From Chelydra serpentina (lineage: Eukaryota; Chordata; Testudines; Chelydridae), in contig JBAIAC010000018.1 in the NCBI GenBank assembly GCA_037349315.1, positions 8,928,001 through 8,992,000 on the forward strand: a stretch of DNA of 64,000 nt. The letters are read 5' to 3'. The position numbers and the translations under genes were made by a program. Positions within the stretch are counted from its first letter, which is position 1; the number at the start of each line of letters is the position of its first letter. The notes under the pieces are model-generated. The model was given only the letters and a program-made list of their open reading frames with translations, made no database searches and had not been told where the DNA came from. Positions 22,544 through 34,749 of this stretch are shown in pieces.

Positions 22544-25154
22544 ACTTGACCAGGATACCAGAAGCAACATCCTGGCTCTGGCAGAAAGCATGAGATCTTT
22601 CACGAAAGCAAGCACGAACCCAGCATGATCTCTTCTCCAGGAAGTGACCTCTTTGAGAACTGTGTCTTGTGATGGATGTGCTACCTATCTGGGTCCCATG
22701 AGAGGTTGGGCCTTGGATCCTCCTTGGGATTCCCAGCTAAACTGTTTCCTTATGAGTCTGCAGGGATGTGCTGTAGAAGCAGGTGGGGAAGGGGAAGGGT
22801 TAAAAGATAGAGAGCATGTGCATTTGGGTGTCTGGCCCAACTGTTTAGGTATAATAGAAGGCACCCGTGGCTGCAGCTCTCCTTGAGCCTCAGAAGGAGG
22901 AGATTTTTGTCTTAAAAGACTTTTGATAAACCCTGCAGAGAGGTGAATATTTGTTTATACCCTGGCAACAAAAGGACGCATTGAACAGTTGATTGCACGC
23001 CCCCTCCCACCAAGGGTAAATTGTGTGTGTTTTTTTCTGGGTGTCTGTGGGGGAGGGAGATGTCTTCTGGTGACAGCCCCTATTCTGACCTCTGAGCCCA
23101 GGCACTTATTCTCAGAAATAAGTCGGAGGGAAGAAGGGCACCTAATGAATTTCCAACCTTTGTGTGGCTTTCAACCTGTTAAAACCAAGCCAAACATTTC
23201 AGGTAAGTGTTAGGTCCATCATGTATGCTTTAGGCAGTGTGGAGCAGGGAGCAGGACAGGTGGTTTTACACTCATTCTATAAATACACCAATCTCTCTTC
23301 CTTGGGGACTTTGTAACACAGGACAACTTCATCTTTGATTCCAATCTCTTAGAAGAATTAGCAATATTTGGTGTAATGCAATGTCTCAATTTTTTTCTCA
23401 CCAAAAAATGCAGACAAGGCATCTGGATAGATATGAATAAACTCTTAGGGCCAGATCCTCAGTACCCACTAAAGACTCTTTGGAGCACTGAGGACATTAA
23501 ATTAGCCCTAAATGGGCAGCTGGGGAATCTTCAGCTGTCATAAGGGTGGCATACCTGGCTTTATTCCATCTGCTCTACGTCCCCTTCAGCAGAGGGGTGT
23601 GTGTTGGAGGTGAGGTAAAGTGAGTTGATAGCAGGAGTGAAGTCAGAGCACAATGTGCTCTTGCAATTTGGGGCTGGTAGAATGGCCATCTCTGGCCCCG
23701 GGAGCAGAGGAAGTGGAAAGATGGCTTAGAACCACTCTTCTGTCAGCCGTACCTAGCATGAGTTCTTGCAGCTGAGAATTCAGCCTTCAGACTTACAATT
23801 TAGTAGAACTCCACAAAGAAGTATTATGATCTTCTGCTTGGTAGGAATGCTGCTGCTGTCTTTGCACTTGTTTTTAAAGCTTCATATGATTGAACCTTTT
23901 TACAAATTGTCATCCCAACGTTTCATATTTTCTAGCAAGTTAAGTGAGCAAAACTATAGAACATGATTGTAATAGCTTACGTACTCTCTTGCATGTAAAA
24001 AGTTATAAATACACTGCAATAACAAACACGTAGTAAAGAGTCTTTGAAATAATGACACTACCTATTGCTGCAGATCTGCAATCTTAAGCTACCAGTTTTT
24101 CTGAATGTAAACTACATTGCTTAGGCTCATGAGGGAAGGACCGAGACACTGTATTGAAAGGGAGAATGTGAAAGTGATCAGGAAGAAGGCAGCGCTTCCT
24201 AAGGGGGAGCCACAGACTGATCTTGCAAGAGTCAGGGAACAATCTAGTGAAACATTTTGTGAGAGATTTGATGGTGTCATCTCTCTCATCAATAGGAACC
24301 TCCATATCAATCCCATCCCATTAGCATCAAGAACACTAGGATGAAGTTTTCTCCCTGTTCTATTTTCTCTCGTGATCACAGGCTTCCTTGCTCTGATTAT
24401 TGAGAGGGAAATCATACACTTGATTAAAAACATAATACCTGCTGTAGCCACACCTACTGGCATACACAAATGACAACGTAAATAGTTTCATTTACAAATG
24501 GGGGGCAAAGCTGAAAGAAGCTTCCTGCTAGGGGAGTTACTGACAACGGAGGGTGAGGTTGCTTTCCCTCTGCTGAGGGAGCAAAGAGGAGGCAGATGCC
24601 TCTCTGGGGTGGGTCCTCCTCAGTGACTGCCAGCTGCAGAAATAAAGAGGGAAATTTGAAATGCTTCCTCTAATCACATCATTAGTATAGACTCTTCAGC
24701 AGCAGGGTGTAGCACAATGGCATGGACCCTATGGATGGAGCATCTTCCTGGGTGACAAGCACACCCAGAGCAGGCGCTGGCATAGCACAATCATTACTGA
24801 AAGCATGGGAGCAAAAACAGCTGCTGAAGTCATCACGCAGGAAAAGAATGTGAAAGACTAAGGGAGAGGGAATAAAAGATGAAGAGGTGAGAGAGACTGA
24901 ATAGGTAAATCAGACAGAGGGAAAAAGAGTTAAAATGAGCACTAGGGAGGGATCTTGAAAAGGCACAGTGGAGCGTCAGTGCTGATCTGTCTAACAGACA
25001 CAAGGACTGCAGCAGGATTTCCAAACAGAGCACTTTGGGTGCAGTGTTCATCACTCAACCCCCTCACCTATTTGGCTTTTTCCCTCAGGGATTTTTCAGC
25101 AGAGAGATTCTGTCTCCACCCCATCGTCTCCACCTGTCCCCTCCTTTCTCTCAC

Positions 25155-25630
25155 CTGTCCACGGCAATCGCCGTCATGGAGTAGATGCTGGCGAAGACCG
25201 CAGTGATGGGAAAGAAGTTGTGGAAGCGACAGTAAGCCTCCCCAAAGTACCACTCGCTGTGCAGGGCGTAGATGAAGTTGATGACGGTGTTGAAAGCAGC
25301 CATGGAGGCATCCGAAAAGGCCAGGTTCACGAGGAAATAGTTAGTCACTGTCCTCATACGCTTGTGAGCCAAGATGATCCAGATGACAATCAGGTTGCCA
25401 AAGACGGCCACGGCCACCACCCCGCCATAAGCCAGAGACCACAGGGCAATGCGCCAGGAGGGCTGCACAAATTGGTTGGAGAAGTTAGCTGTTGCGGGTG
25501 CTAAAGGGGAGGAGATGTTACCAGCCTGAGCTCCCAGAGGCTGCCCCCAGTTGCCTCCTGATCCAGAAAAGCTCGTGTTCCAGCCGCTGCTCTCATTTGC
25601 ACTCCAGCTGGATGCAGGTATAGAAGTCAT
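25155..25630 (-). CDS. TACR3: Tachykinin receptor 3 (neurokinin-3 receptor), coding exon 1
   Basis: This exon encodes the first 159 residues of the neurokinin-B receptor, a class A Gq-coupled receptor of the neuronal plasma membrane. Seen: an N-terminal ectodomain (about residues 1-60) with four N-glycosylation sequons (N12, N18, N38, N49); TM1 about 61-88 with the GN pair (N79); TM2 about 96-118 with NLAFSD (D107, the conserved Asp 2.50); C134, the disulfide cysteine before TM3; TM3 ending AIAVDR, the start of the DRY motif. The exon stops inside the Arg codon at a consensus donor (AG|GTGAG, GT at 25153-25154, phase 2), as expected for exon 1 of this family. I chose the ATG at 25630 (A at -3); the frame is open further upstream but only from a GTG. 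The ectodomain is short and poorly conserved compared with mammals, which is usual for this region. Later exons lie outside the window, beyond base 1. Identity is secure from TM1 onward. Confidence 0.97.
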
Positions 25631-25912
25631 CTTGAACGTCCTCCCTCGTCCCAGCAATATGAAAATCTCCCCCCCCCCCACTTCCCCTTCCCCTCCCCCC
25701 CCAAAAAAGAAAGTTGATCAACAAAATGAGAACAGCTTAGTGAAAGTGACAGAGGGATCAGAGCAGGCTTGAGCAACACCACATGTGGTTATGCTGCTTA
25801 AACTATAAAAGGATGCTACACTAGCTGGACCAGGAGAGCTGCTGCTTGTGAGTAGTACACGCTGTCCCCTTCCCTCTCTGTGCAGCCTGCTCTCTCTCTC
25901 TGCTTTGCTGAA
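25631..25912 (-). promoter_or_regulatory. TACR3: Inferred TACR3 5' UTR with G-rich tract
   Basis: The transcription start is inferred about 30 bases downstream of the TATA box (near 25912), which would give a 5' UTR of about 280 bases with no intron. In mRNA sense, 25669-25702 carries G runs of 8, 4, 4 and 11 with 1-5 base spacers, ending about 39 bases before the ATG. That satisfies the simple G-quadruplex pattern. No transcript data are available, so the exact start is a guess. Confidence 0.6.
25758..25784 (-). promoter_or_regulatory. Short upstream ORF in the TACR3 leader
   Basis: The only ATG seen in the inferred leader opens an 8-codon frame, M-W-C-C-S-S-L-L, closed by TGA at 25758-25760. 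It ends about 127 bases before the main ATG, so reinitiation would be possible. It counts as a uORF only if transcription starts upstream of 25784. Confidence 0.45.
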
Positions 25913-25939
25913 GAAGAGGGGGATCAGGAGCTGAGGCAC

Positions 25940-25947
25940 CTTTTATA
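25940..25947 (-). promoter_or_regulatory. TATA box of TACR3 promoter
   Basis: The minus strand reads CCTATAAAAGG across this site, a near-consensus TATA box about 310 bases upstream of the TACR3 ATG and in the same orientation. No other TATA box in the right orientation was noticed between it and the ATG. The position suits a tissue-restricted receptor gene. Confidence 0.65.
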
Positions 25948-26088
25948 GGATTGTGTGTTCCCCGGCGTCCTAAAGGGAGTGCGGTGATGACACTTTTTTC
26001 TCCTCCCTCTGCCCCTCCCCAGCTTTCATTCACTGTCAGCAGCATCCACTTTCAGTAGCTGTGAAGGAAGACACAAGGAGAATAAATC

Positions 26089-26118
26089 CTTCTCTCTCTC
26101 TCTCTCCCCCCCCCCCCG
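26089..26118. repeat. (CT)n followed by poly-C near the promoter
   Basis: A pure CT-dinucleotide run is followed by about 12 C residues, roughly 150 bases upstream of the TATA box. On the gene's strand this is a G run followed by GA repeats. Confidence 0.8.
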
Positions 26119-26943
26119 CCTCTTTCCTTCCCCCTTCACTTCCCTCTTTACCTTTTCATGCTCATGCTTGGTGTTTTGTAATACTCCTTTCCCCAGCTTT
26201 ACAAGGATCTGTGTTATTGGAATCAGTTGAACATTCCAAGTCTCAGATGCTAATGAAAACACACTATATTGTCATTTCCATTCTGTGTTCTGTCAGAACA
26301 TTCTCTGAGAAATGCTGGGCATTCTGCTAAGGGCAGCAGCCAGTCTGACTGACAGTATTGGTGGACATCAGATACATCCCTGATTTGTATTAACACATTC
26401 TTTACAGCAATTTATTGGGATCCTCTTTTTATGCTCTTATCTCTTTTCTCCCCCCCGCCCGCCCTTCACCAAGTTTTCATTTGACCGCATGCTACTTATT
26501 CCTGCTGCTACAGATCTAAAGCAATGACATTTTTCATGAGATGAATGAATTAATGATAAATCTTGCTGCTTTCTACTGCACTTCTTTACATGTAATAGCC
26601 AATTCTGTCAGGAAAACTTATAAAGTTTAAACTAATGAATCTTTCCTCATAGAATCATCTTTGGATCTTATTCAGCAACTATTGATTTCAATTGATAACA
26701 TGATATAGCCTTTTGTGTAGAATTGACAGTAAGGTAAGATTTTCCTAAACATGGGGAAATCAGCAGGATTTTATTTTCTCTGTACTGAAAAAAGATCCAG
26801 TAGTCCAGGTTTATAATAATTGTTGATATTGTAGAAACCCTACCTGCTCTGAATTCATTGGGCAATTGTAACCATTTTTTGTTTACCTGAACTTTTTGCA
26901 CCTTTTATTGTTTTGAGCAACGAGTATAGCTATCGTCATTGAT

Positions 26944-26951
26944 TGACGTCA
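26944..26951. promoter_or_regulatory. Palindromic CRE (TGACGTCA) upstream of TACR3
   Basis: A perfect 8-base cAMP-response element, the binding site of CREB/ATF dimers, lies about 1 kb upstream of the TATA box. An identical octamer occurs in the intron at 3429-3436. Function is inference only. Confidence 0.35.
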
Positions 26952-27286
26952 ATTTCTAAACTGGATGAGGTAAAGCGGCTGGGTTTATAACCTGATATAA
27001 AGCCTAAAACCACATATTTCTTAGTTCTTTGACTGCAGTTGGCATAGAGATTATGCTTTGTGCAGATGTTGATTGGAAGGCACTGTCAAATCCGACTCTC
27101 TGAGGCATTGCACTCTGCAGGCAGTGAGTGCATTTCAGGGCCATTCTACTCCATACTTCAACAATTTAGACCTAATACTTGGCATCAGAATATATTTTCT
27201 TTGGGAGGTCAGAGACGAAGTATTACTTTGTGCTGTCTCTTGACTGATGTATTTACTCAATGACTGTGGCATGTGTCCTTGACTGT

Positions 27287-27730
27287 GGCCATGCCTTCAC
27301 TGCCGTTAATTTGGGGGAATTAGCATTTAGGTGCGAGCAGCCACCCTGCAAAGCCATACTGGAGTTGTAGCATCCACACTGATACAGAACTCACTGGTGT
27401 GGGTCAATCCAGTGGTTCTTAGGACTGCAGTTAATTGAGCTGTTCTGATCCTTTGCCAGTGAAATGGAGGAGAACTTGTTTGACATTCTGGGCACATGGT
27501 GGGAATTGTGGGAAGGCATTGGAGGATCATTGACGCTGGAACGATTCAGCCTAAGTCCTCATTGTAAGTGTGAGGGTTGCCAGTGTGTGACTATTACTCA
27601 GCCCATCCATCCTGGAGTAGAGACTTAAGCCTATCTCAGGTTGAAAGCACCACTGCACTGATGGGGGAGAGTTATGTTTGTGGATGGCTGCCAGGCTAGT
27701 CCAAGTTATTGCTGCAGTGAAGACAAGCCC
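27287..27730. mobile_element. Candidate non-autonomous DNA transposon (444 bp)
   Basis: Left end GGCCATGCCTTCACTGC pairs with the right end GCAGTGAAGACAAGCCC as an imperfect inverted repeat. No coding sequence and no clear target duplication. It lies in TACR3 5' flanking DNA. Confidence 0.5.
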
Positions 27731-30534
27731 TGTGAGAGTCCGAGTCTGTTGCAGGACTGTTGAAATACAGAGTTCAATGAGTAAGGAGTGCAGGATTGGC
27801 CAGCTGTAACAATTATTGCAGTCTTTGCTGTATTGACAGATAATGGTGCAAATGATTGGATAAAAAGACCTAATTAAGTGCACTGACTTTATTTTTTAAG
27901 TCTGTTTTTGTGATTCTGTAGTGTATCTGTAATCTGGACATGCTCCTATTCTTTCCTTTTCAAGGCCTCTTGCACTCCGCTTATTTATAACCGAATTATG
28001 TCACCCTTACACATGCTAATAGTACTCTATAATGGACTCAATAGTGGCTTTGCCACAAGCCCCAAATAAGGGGCAGTGTCACTGTTACAGGAGCAAACCA
28101 GGAACCCGATTATGACTCAGAGCACCAATCTGGTTCCTGGTTCCCTCTTTACTTCCCTACGAGAGCAATCAACTCCATCCCTATATACTGAGCAGATTAC
28201 TTCCCCCCTCCACATTGGCTCAACTGTCCACGCTGGTGCTTGGGGAGGGGTGGAGCCAGACTCCATTCATGCCTTCATTCTTGCTTGCTTGCTTCCTGGC
28301 CACCAGTGTGGAAGGGAGTGTAGTGGCCCTATGGATATTACTCTCCTCAACGTGCTGCTACCCACAGACTTTCCTCCTACCGCACATCCCAAAACTGATA
28401 TATTTGCTGTGTGTCAGCAGATACCTGAAAGGGGAGATGAGTGGGAGAATGCCTGTCCACTGAGGGAATTGGACCACTCTAATCTGGACAACAGGGGTCT
28501 GAGATTGGGTAGCCAAATCAAGTGTGCACAGATTTGGGATTTACCGAGAGAGTCTGCTTGAGATGCTAGGGGTACTATCTTGCATCCTTCAGTGCTTGGA
28601 GTTCCCCACACCCAGAGATTTAGAACCCTGAGGGAAGTGAACTTGACCCTGTGGGACTAGCAATGGAGTGGAGAAGAACCTAGTGCCGTTGCTTTCAATG
28701 GACTGAAGCAGACAAGTGAGTAAAGCTGTCTCCTAACAGCCACTTGGCCATCATTAGATCTAATCAGGTTAGTGAGTAAGGACTGAGTTCTTGGCCCTTG
28801 ACTAAGAGTTTGGGGTTAGCTGCACTCCTTATACACTCTTTATTTTGTTACTTTTATTTTATGCAAACATTTGGTTATTGTGTTTTCCCCAAATTAAAAG
28901 CATTTGTGATTTCATATTCCAAAGGATTGTTATGTATTTGTGAATGGTAAAGAAACACCAAGTGGATCAAGATTAAATTCTCTGCATATGCTGCTGGAAC
29001 ATCCTTCAGGACTTCATTATAGCTGCTTTATATTATATTAGCTTCATTATAGCTGCATTATATTATAGCGCCAGCACAGGAACCTTTCCTACTGAGCATG
29101 CAGTGGAAACTCAAGCATTCATCCTGACCTCCATTTTGTGATAGTCTTATAAGTTATACTCTTTGGGAGTTTGAATTCATCTTCCACAATTCCCTAGGCA
29201 CCAAACATCTTTTCAAAATCTCTCACAAGTCACTGCTTCAGGGAGCTGCACCAGGAAAAGTGGGGATTATATATACCTAGACTGCAACAGTATGGATGTA
29301 TAGCAAAACTGCACCCAACACAGCATAGCTATGTACTGTGGATAAACTGCACCATTGGTATTTACATTGGTGCTGTCCCACCTGATCAGTTGTCTGTGAT
29401 TCCATTCTCTAATGTAGACACAACCTTACAGTCTCACTCCCTTCTTTTATCCAATTCCCTGGGTGGGGTGGAGTAGGGGGTAGGGCTTCAAGGAATTAAC
29501 CTTTCAGAAGATGCTTTGATACTTCAAAAGTCTTTCTCAGTTGGGTTGCTTCTTGACTGTTTTGAAATTCACTGTTTATCAGTCTTTCATTCAGATTTTT
29601 ACAGTGGAAGAATTGCCATCCCTCAGAAATGCTTAGCACTGTCCTATTTGTTATGGCAGCTTGTTTGCACTACACTATTATCATGAGCCTGTCAGCCTAC
29701 CTGGGTTATGAACAAATAGTTTTAATGCTTTTATTTATGGAGCTGTTCTTATCAAACAGCTGGAAATCTGTTGGGATGCTGATTCCTGGATGTTGTTCAC
29801 CGATGTTAAAATCCTGTTCTCTGTGCCAAGCCTGAGTAAGTCAGCAGGATCCAGAGGGGACTCCACAAGGGAGTGTGTGGGAATGTGTATATGTGGGGGT
29901 GGGGGGAGGGGAAGGTGACAGGAATCATTCTGTCTAAGCCACAGAGCAATAGCGGAGCTTCTTTGCAGATGATACGTTAGCTAACGGCTGGAATAGCCTC
30001 ACCAGCCCCAGTACCCACGGTAGAGTGGACCAGGGGACTATGTAGCGACCGATCATCTGGTTCCAGCCCTGCCTTATCCCTAGCACCACTTCTTTGTCTC
30101 ACAGCGGTACAAGTTCCCTGTGTACTCCCTCTCTCCCCCTCCCCTACTATTTCCCTCCTAGCGTATGCAGCAGCGGCTCACTAGCTTTTCTGGAAGGGTT
30201 CCCGCACACCGGTACAGGAGGAGGCAAGATTTTTGGTAAGACTGGTGCCACGGATAAAGGAACAAATGCAGCAAATAGTTTGAGAGAGCCATTCCTACTG
30301 TACGTCACAGTGCTATGTTTTGCTAAATCCATAGTGATAAAGGTGTACTTGAACAATGCTTTTGTTTTTCTAGCTTAAGTATTTATTGAATGTAATACAT
30401 TGAATGAAAATCCTAGTCATTAGAAGAGTTCTCAAAAATAGATCAGCATTATAGCTTAATCCAAAGCCAGTTGAAATCTTTCCCTGTGGGAATCTTTCCT
30501 CTGACTTCAATAGACTTTGGATCAGGCCCTAAAA
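27731..30534. other. No gene or recognised repeat
   Basis: AT-rich flanking DNA. A short tandem duplication (TTATAGCTGC and TATTATA units) occurs near 29018-29067. Reading frames here (up to 161 codons at 28076) show no recognisable protein features. Confidence 0.5.
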
Positions 30535-30690
30535 ACAGAGGGTACGTCTACACAGTGAATGGCAGCCCAGGACGGAGAGTTTCAGAGCCCAGGTTCACAG
30601 GCTTGGGATCACAGGACTCATGCTACCAGCTAAAAATAGCTGTGTGGACATTGCAGACATGGGCTAGAACCCAGGCTCTGAAATCGTGTG
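30535..30690 (+). mobile_element. MITE fragment (GTACGTCTACAC end)
   Basis: It begins GGGTACGTCTACACAGTG and includes TGTGTGGACATTGCAGACATG, typical of the CTACAC-ended MITEs elsewhere in the window. The right end is missing. Confidence 0.5.
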
Positions 30691-31954
30691 TTTGGAAAAT
30701 GTCAAAATATTTCGATGTTTCTAAACACTTTTTCCCCCTATATTTTTTTGGCTGAAACTATTAACCAAATTTGACCTGAATTTGCAGAAAAAAATTCTCA
30801 GTCTCCCCAGGAGCATTTGGCATTACAAGGGGTTTCTCAAGAGAAGTATTCCCTAAAGACATTTCATTTCCCTTGCAAGGCTTTTGTCTGGCAAGAAACA
30901 TTTACCAAAAGTTTTCCTCCTTTCTGTGTCTAGAGAGAGAGAGAGACGTTTCTCAGGCTTTGTTCCCTAGTACAGAGACTTATTTATGGGATAATATTTT
31001 TAATAGGTGAAATTTTTTTTTGCATGAAATAAAATCTTCAGCACAGAATGGTCACAGCCTTGGGATTGTCTAATTTAGCACATGCCACAAGCTCATTGAT
31101 TTCAATGCGATTTCCCAGAGTGTAATTGAGAGCAGAGATTGTCCCAGTATTTTTGATCTGCTCCGGTGTTTTTGATTTGACAAATAAAACCACAATATCA
31201 AGAAGCTGCCAATGTCTGCTCCCGAAAAAGCGGAATATTAATAATTTTGATAAAAATAATGCAGAGAAATATGAATTAATGTGGCAGTTGGCTGTATCTG
31301 CTTCAGGAGCTTACGTTTTCTGCATGTCCTTATCAATGTAAAATATGTTATTTAATTCTGGGACTCTTGGTGTGGAGAATTCAGGGGAATACCAGAGGAG
31401 GTTCCATACAGAAGAATTCCTTTGTTCTTGGCACAATGAGGTCATTTTGGGGGCTGGATGTCAGCCTTAATACATAATCCCATTTCAACAAATTCACCAC
31501 TGTTCAATTTTCTGCTGCAGAGCTGTTTATTTTCAAAGCCTTTTCTCTATTTCAAAAGGTTCCCTTTTGGAAGCAGCATAAGGTGGAATGTATTTGAAGT
31601 GATTTCCTCACCACCATTTCCTTTAAGGGAGGCCTGGGTAAATGCCGTTGTTGGAACTAGTATCTTTAATATTCTGCAAAGAAATCATTTACTTACGGTT
31701 ATGACCTTATCCTTCTTAATTGCTCTTTTAACTATATGGTTGTCCAGCAGATCCCATGACCTCTTTTGCAGGTTAAAGAGGCTCCACAAACGGACTGATC
31801 TCTGCTTCAAATCCTAGCATGTATAAGAACATGATTGTGATGGCTAAAAACCAAATAGCATGAAGTATGCAAGCATTCACCTGGGAAGTGCCTGTCCCAA
31901 CACAGGTGGAGTTGTGCCCTAAATTCATTCTTAAGCTGTGTGCATGAGCAGAGT

Positions 31955-31955
<1 letters not shown>

Positions 31956-31987
<32 letters not shown>

Positions 31988-32642
31988 CCACACCAACATG
32001 GTTTTTATTAGATAGAAAACAAGTTTTATGTAACCCCTGTCTCCTCTTCAGGGTGGGACAGGCAGGCCACAGAGCTCACAATAGATATGACTAAGTCACA
32101 GGTAGACTGGTCTGTAATCCTCCACAGCAGCCTCCAGAGCCCCATGCCAGGAGAGCTCCCTGCCGCTGCATTGAGTTCGGATTTCACAACACGCTCCATT
32201 CTCGCCATGTGCAGCTGAGTCCTCAGAGCCTTGTGCTGCTGGCTGCCCTTTAAGTCAGTGTCTCCTCGTGCCGCACGTACTCCCCAACGTCAGCCTGATG
32301 AAACACTACGATCGCCATGGGGTCCACTTTCCGGCAGTCCTGGGTAGACTTCGCCGCTACTCCGAACCCCAGAGGAACATCGGCCATGGAATACACCACC
32401 ACCCCCTGGTACTGAGCTGTGTTCTCGGTGATGCGGCCTAGGCCCGATTTCAGCACGTGGTTCCCATAAAGGAAGGACTGCTCTGCTCCAGGTTTCACCC
32501 ACACTTTATACTTGGCATAGGGAGCAAGGTAATCCAGGGCAGTGACATGGAGCCGGAACTTCTGGGTCTTGGTGAACTTCCCAAAGCAGGTGCCCAGGGC
32601 CACCAGCTTGTCCCCAGGGATACTAGTCGCCACCTTCAAGAT
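31956..32642 (-). pseudogene. NIP7: NIP7 retrocopy, 5'-truncated, poly(A)-tailed
   Basis: The minus strand encodes about 130 residues matching the C-terminal part of NIP7, a nucleolar factor for 60S subunit (27S/ITS2) maturation that binds RNA through a C-terminal PUA domain. Homology starts at the ILK block just after the N-terminal domain and runs uninterrupted to E-E-T-L-T-stop (32250). It includes [20 protein letters not shown] and the PUA region. No ATG opens it. A 260-base 3' UTR follows, with AATAAA at 32004-32009 (minus) and 32 A residues (31956-31987 as T). Intron loss, truncation and tail show LINE-type retrotransposition. There are no stops or frameshifts, so it may be young. No clear target duplication was found. 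Confidence 0.93.
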
Positions 32643-34110
32643 TGCAACAGGTTGGCAGAATTCAGAATCAATCCAGTTAGCTATTGTATTATTAAGTAAT
32701 CATTATTATCTGTATAGCATCATTCACAGCCTCCTGTAACATATGATTTAACCAGTGTGTGTAAGCTTCCTAGAAGAGAATTGGATTTACAGAACTGAAG
32801 AGTTGGCACAAATGCCAGATTTAAAAAAGGTATTTTGGCAGCTAAAGACACAGATCAGCACTTTTAGTGAGGCGCTTGAAGCCAATGGGAGTTAGGCACA
32901 TAGGTGCCTAGAGTGATTTTTAAAAAGCACTTATCTGCTTTTTGAGGTGCATAAATACCTTTGAAAATCTTGCCTTAGGGCCTAATCCAATCCCTGCTGA
33001 AGTCAGAAACCTTTAATTGACTTTCATTGGTCAACATATTCAAAAGTGAGGATCTACAGCTCTCATTGACTTCTTAACCAATCCTGCAGTCAGCAACAGG
33101 TGTAATCTAGCGCAGGAGTAATTACATGAATAAGACATGAGAGGAAGGAGGAATATGAACTCAGACATACTGTCCCGGAGAGGACATACTGTGAGGCTGA
33201 ATATTTGCAATTAGAGCTGACCAGGAAATGACAAGCGCATTTTATGTCCATTTTTGGTTTTGTTCCAATGCAGAACAAAAACAACACTTTGAACACTTTT
33301 GTGAAAACATAATGATGTTTAAATCTGCACTAATACATTTTAGTTCCTGCACATAGGACGTAACTAAAGCAGCTTTATTCCACTGTGCTAGTGGAATGCA
33401 GACCTAAAGCTGGTTTAAGCAGCTCCTTGAGGATTTCTCCTCCCTCGGTGGCCTTGGGGGTTTTCATGGACTTCTATATCATCCATTCTGAGAAGCCCAT
33501 CTGATGCAGATCATCTCAGTGAAGAAAGATACTAGTTCCTCACAGAGCATGAGGCTGGATTCTGCTGCAGAGTGCAAGCATGTGATGGAGTTGGTCATCC
33601 TAAATACCTCCTGTTGGGCAGGATTTGGATGGTTCCTATGAAGGTGGAAAGGAATGATCCTTTGGACTTTGCATAGGACTACTGATATTTTGTTGTGTGT
33701 TTCAGCCTTAGTTTCTGTCATCACCACTCGATTTTCTATTCTGCTCTCTTCATCTGGTGTAGTGTTTCTAAGAACCAGGGGGATCTGTGTGGGAGATGAA
33801 GCACAAGGGAACATTTAGGGCGGGGGTCAAGATGCTGATTGTCCAGTCTTGTGTATGATGATAATGCCTCACTAAGTCCACAGCTTCTCATTCCATTGGT
33901 GGGCTATAGTTGTCCCCTGTGTCAAAATATAGCCCTAAGACCTGGACTGAATAGCAGCAAGCTACATATATTTTTTTGGTCCAGAAATTACCTGCAAGAG
34001 CTCTAAGAAGGAAAGAAAGGAAATGAGGTTTTGTTGAACTTTTGTGAACATGGATGCTGAAGTCCTCTTTGCCACTTCATAAAGGTGTTGATTATCCAGC
34101 AGCTTACTAC
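32643..34110. other. No gene or recognised repeat
   Basis: AT-rich intergenic DNA. Around 32970-33020 there is a weak copy of the palindromic short repeat (CCTAATCCAATCCCTGCTGAAGTC). Confidence 0.5.
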
Positions 34111-34115
34111 CTTAC

Positions 34116-34749
34116 TGTAACAGGTCGAGCACTCACCGCCGCAGCACCTCCTGCTGGTCAGTCTTGGGAATTAGCTCCTCAGCCACAGAGTGCCCCCTGC
34201 TGGCCGGTGTCTCACCTGCCACAGGCCCTGGGTCCCTCCGAGACCCCGGTGCCCTCTTATCTTGGTGTGCTTCCCCACAGCAGTCCCCACACTCTGGGTC
34301 TCCCCTCCCAGGGGACTCCCAATCTCCTATACCCACCTTGCCTCAGTGGCTACTTCCAGTCATCATCTAGCCCCCTTTTTTCTGGGGCAAACTGCAGTGT
34401 AATGGCCACTCATCATTGGCAAGGGGGTTGGACCAGCTGCCTCTGCCTATTCCCTGGGCTGCAGCCCCAGTACCTCCTTAAGCCTTAACAAGGCCTCAGC
34501 CTGGGGAGTTGCCAAGCTGAAGCTCCCTAGCTCCTCTTGCCCTTCCGTAGCACTGCTCTGCTTCAGGTACCCTGTGCTCCCAGGAGACTAGGTCCTTCCC
34601 ACTCCAAGGCTGGAGTGAGATTGGCCCAGCTCCTCCCTTAGCCCTTATATCAGGGCCAGCTGTAGCCTGATTGGGTGTGGCCACAGCTGTGGCTGCCTCT
34701 CCAACCAGGCTACCCTCTACCCTAGGAAAGGGGTAACTGCCCCGCTACA
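34116..34749 (-). mobile_element. Solo LTR (634 bp), perfect 5-bp TSD CTTAC
   Basis: The segment starts TGTAACAGG and ends CCGCTACA (TG...CA, with short inverted ends). CTTAC lies at both 34111-34115 and 34750-34754. A TATAAGGG motif on the minus strand near 34650 suggests minus orientation. It is GC-richer than its surroundings and has no internal genes, so it is a recombined solo LTR of a Gypsy or retroviral-type element. Confidence 0.9.

Larger units (their letters stand above)
1..25154 (-). other. TACR3: TACR3 intron 1 (5' part; continues past base 1)
   Basis: Everything below the exon-1 donor is read as intron 1, because no later TACR3 exon (the one following DR of DRY) was seen on the minus strand. 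The intron is thus at least 25 kb. It is filled with simple repeats, hAT MITEs, a nested Gypsy element, a SINE, CR1 pieces and LTR-like segments listed separately. The stretches 1-1974, 2953-4775, 11079-13008, 17671-19789 and 22545-25154 show no gene or recognised repeat to me. Confidence 0.85.

Noticed and set aside
25220..25504. 94-codon plus-strand frame opposite TACR3 exon 1
   Set aside because: It is the antisense shadow of a conserved coding exon.
25681..25681. Upstream extension of the TACR3 frame
   Set aside because: The upstream codon is GTG, not ATG. The ATG at 25630 has a good context and fits the receptor family.
28076..28561. 161-codon plus-strand frame
   Set aside because: No motif, no splice or promoter context, and overlapping frames in other phases. 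Likely chance.
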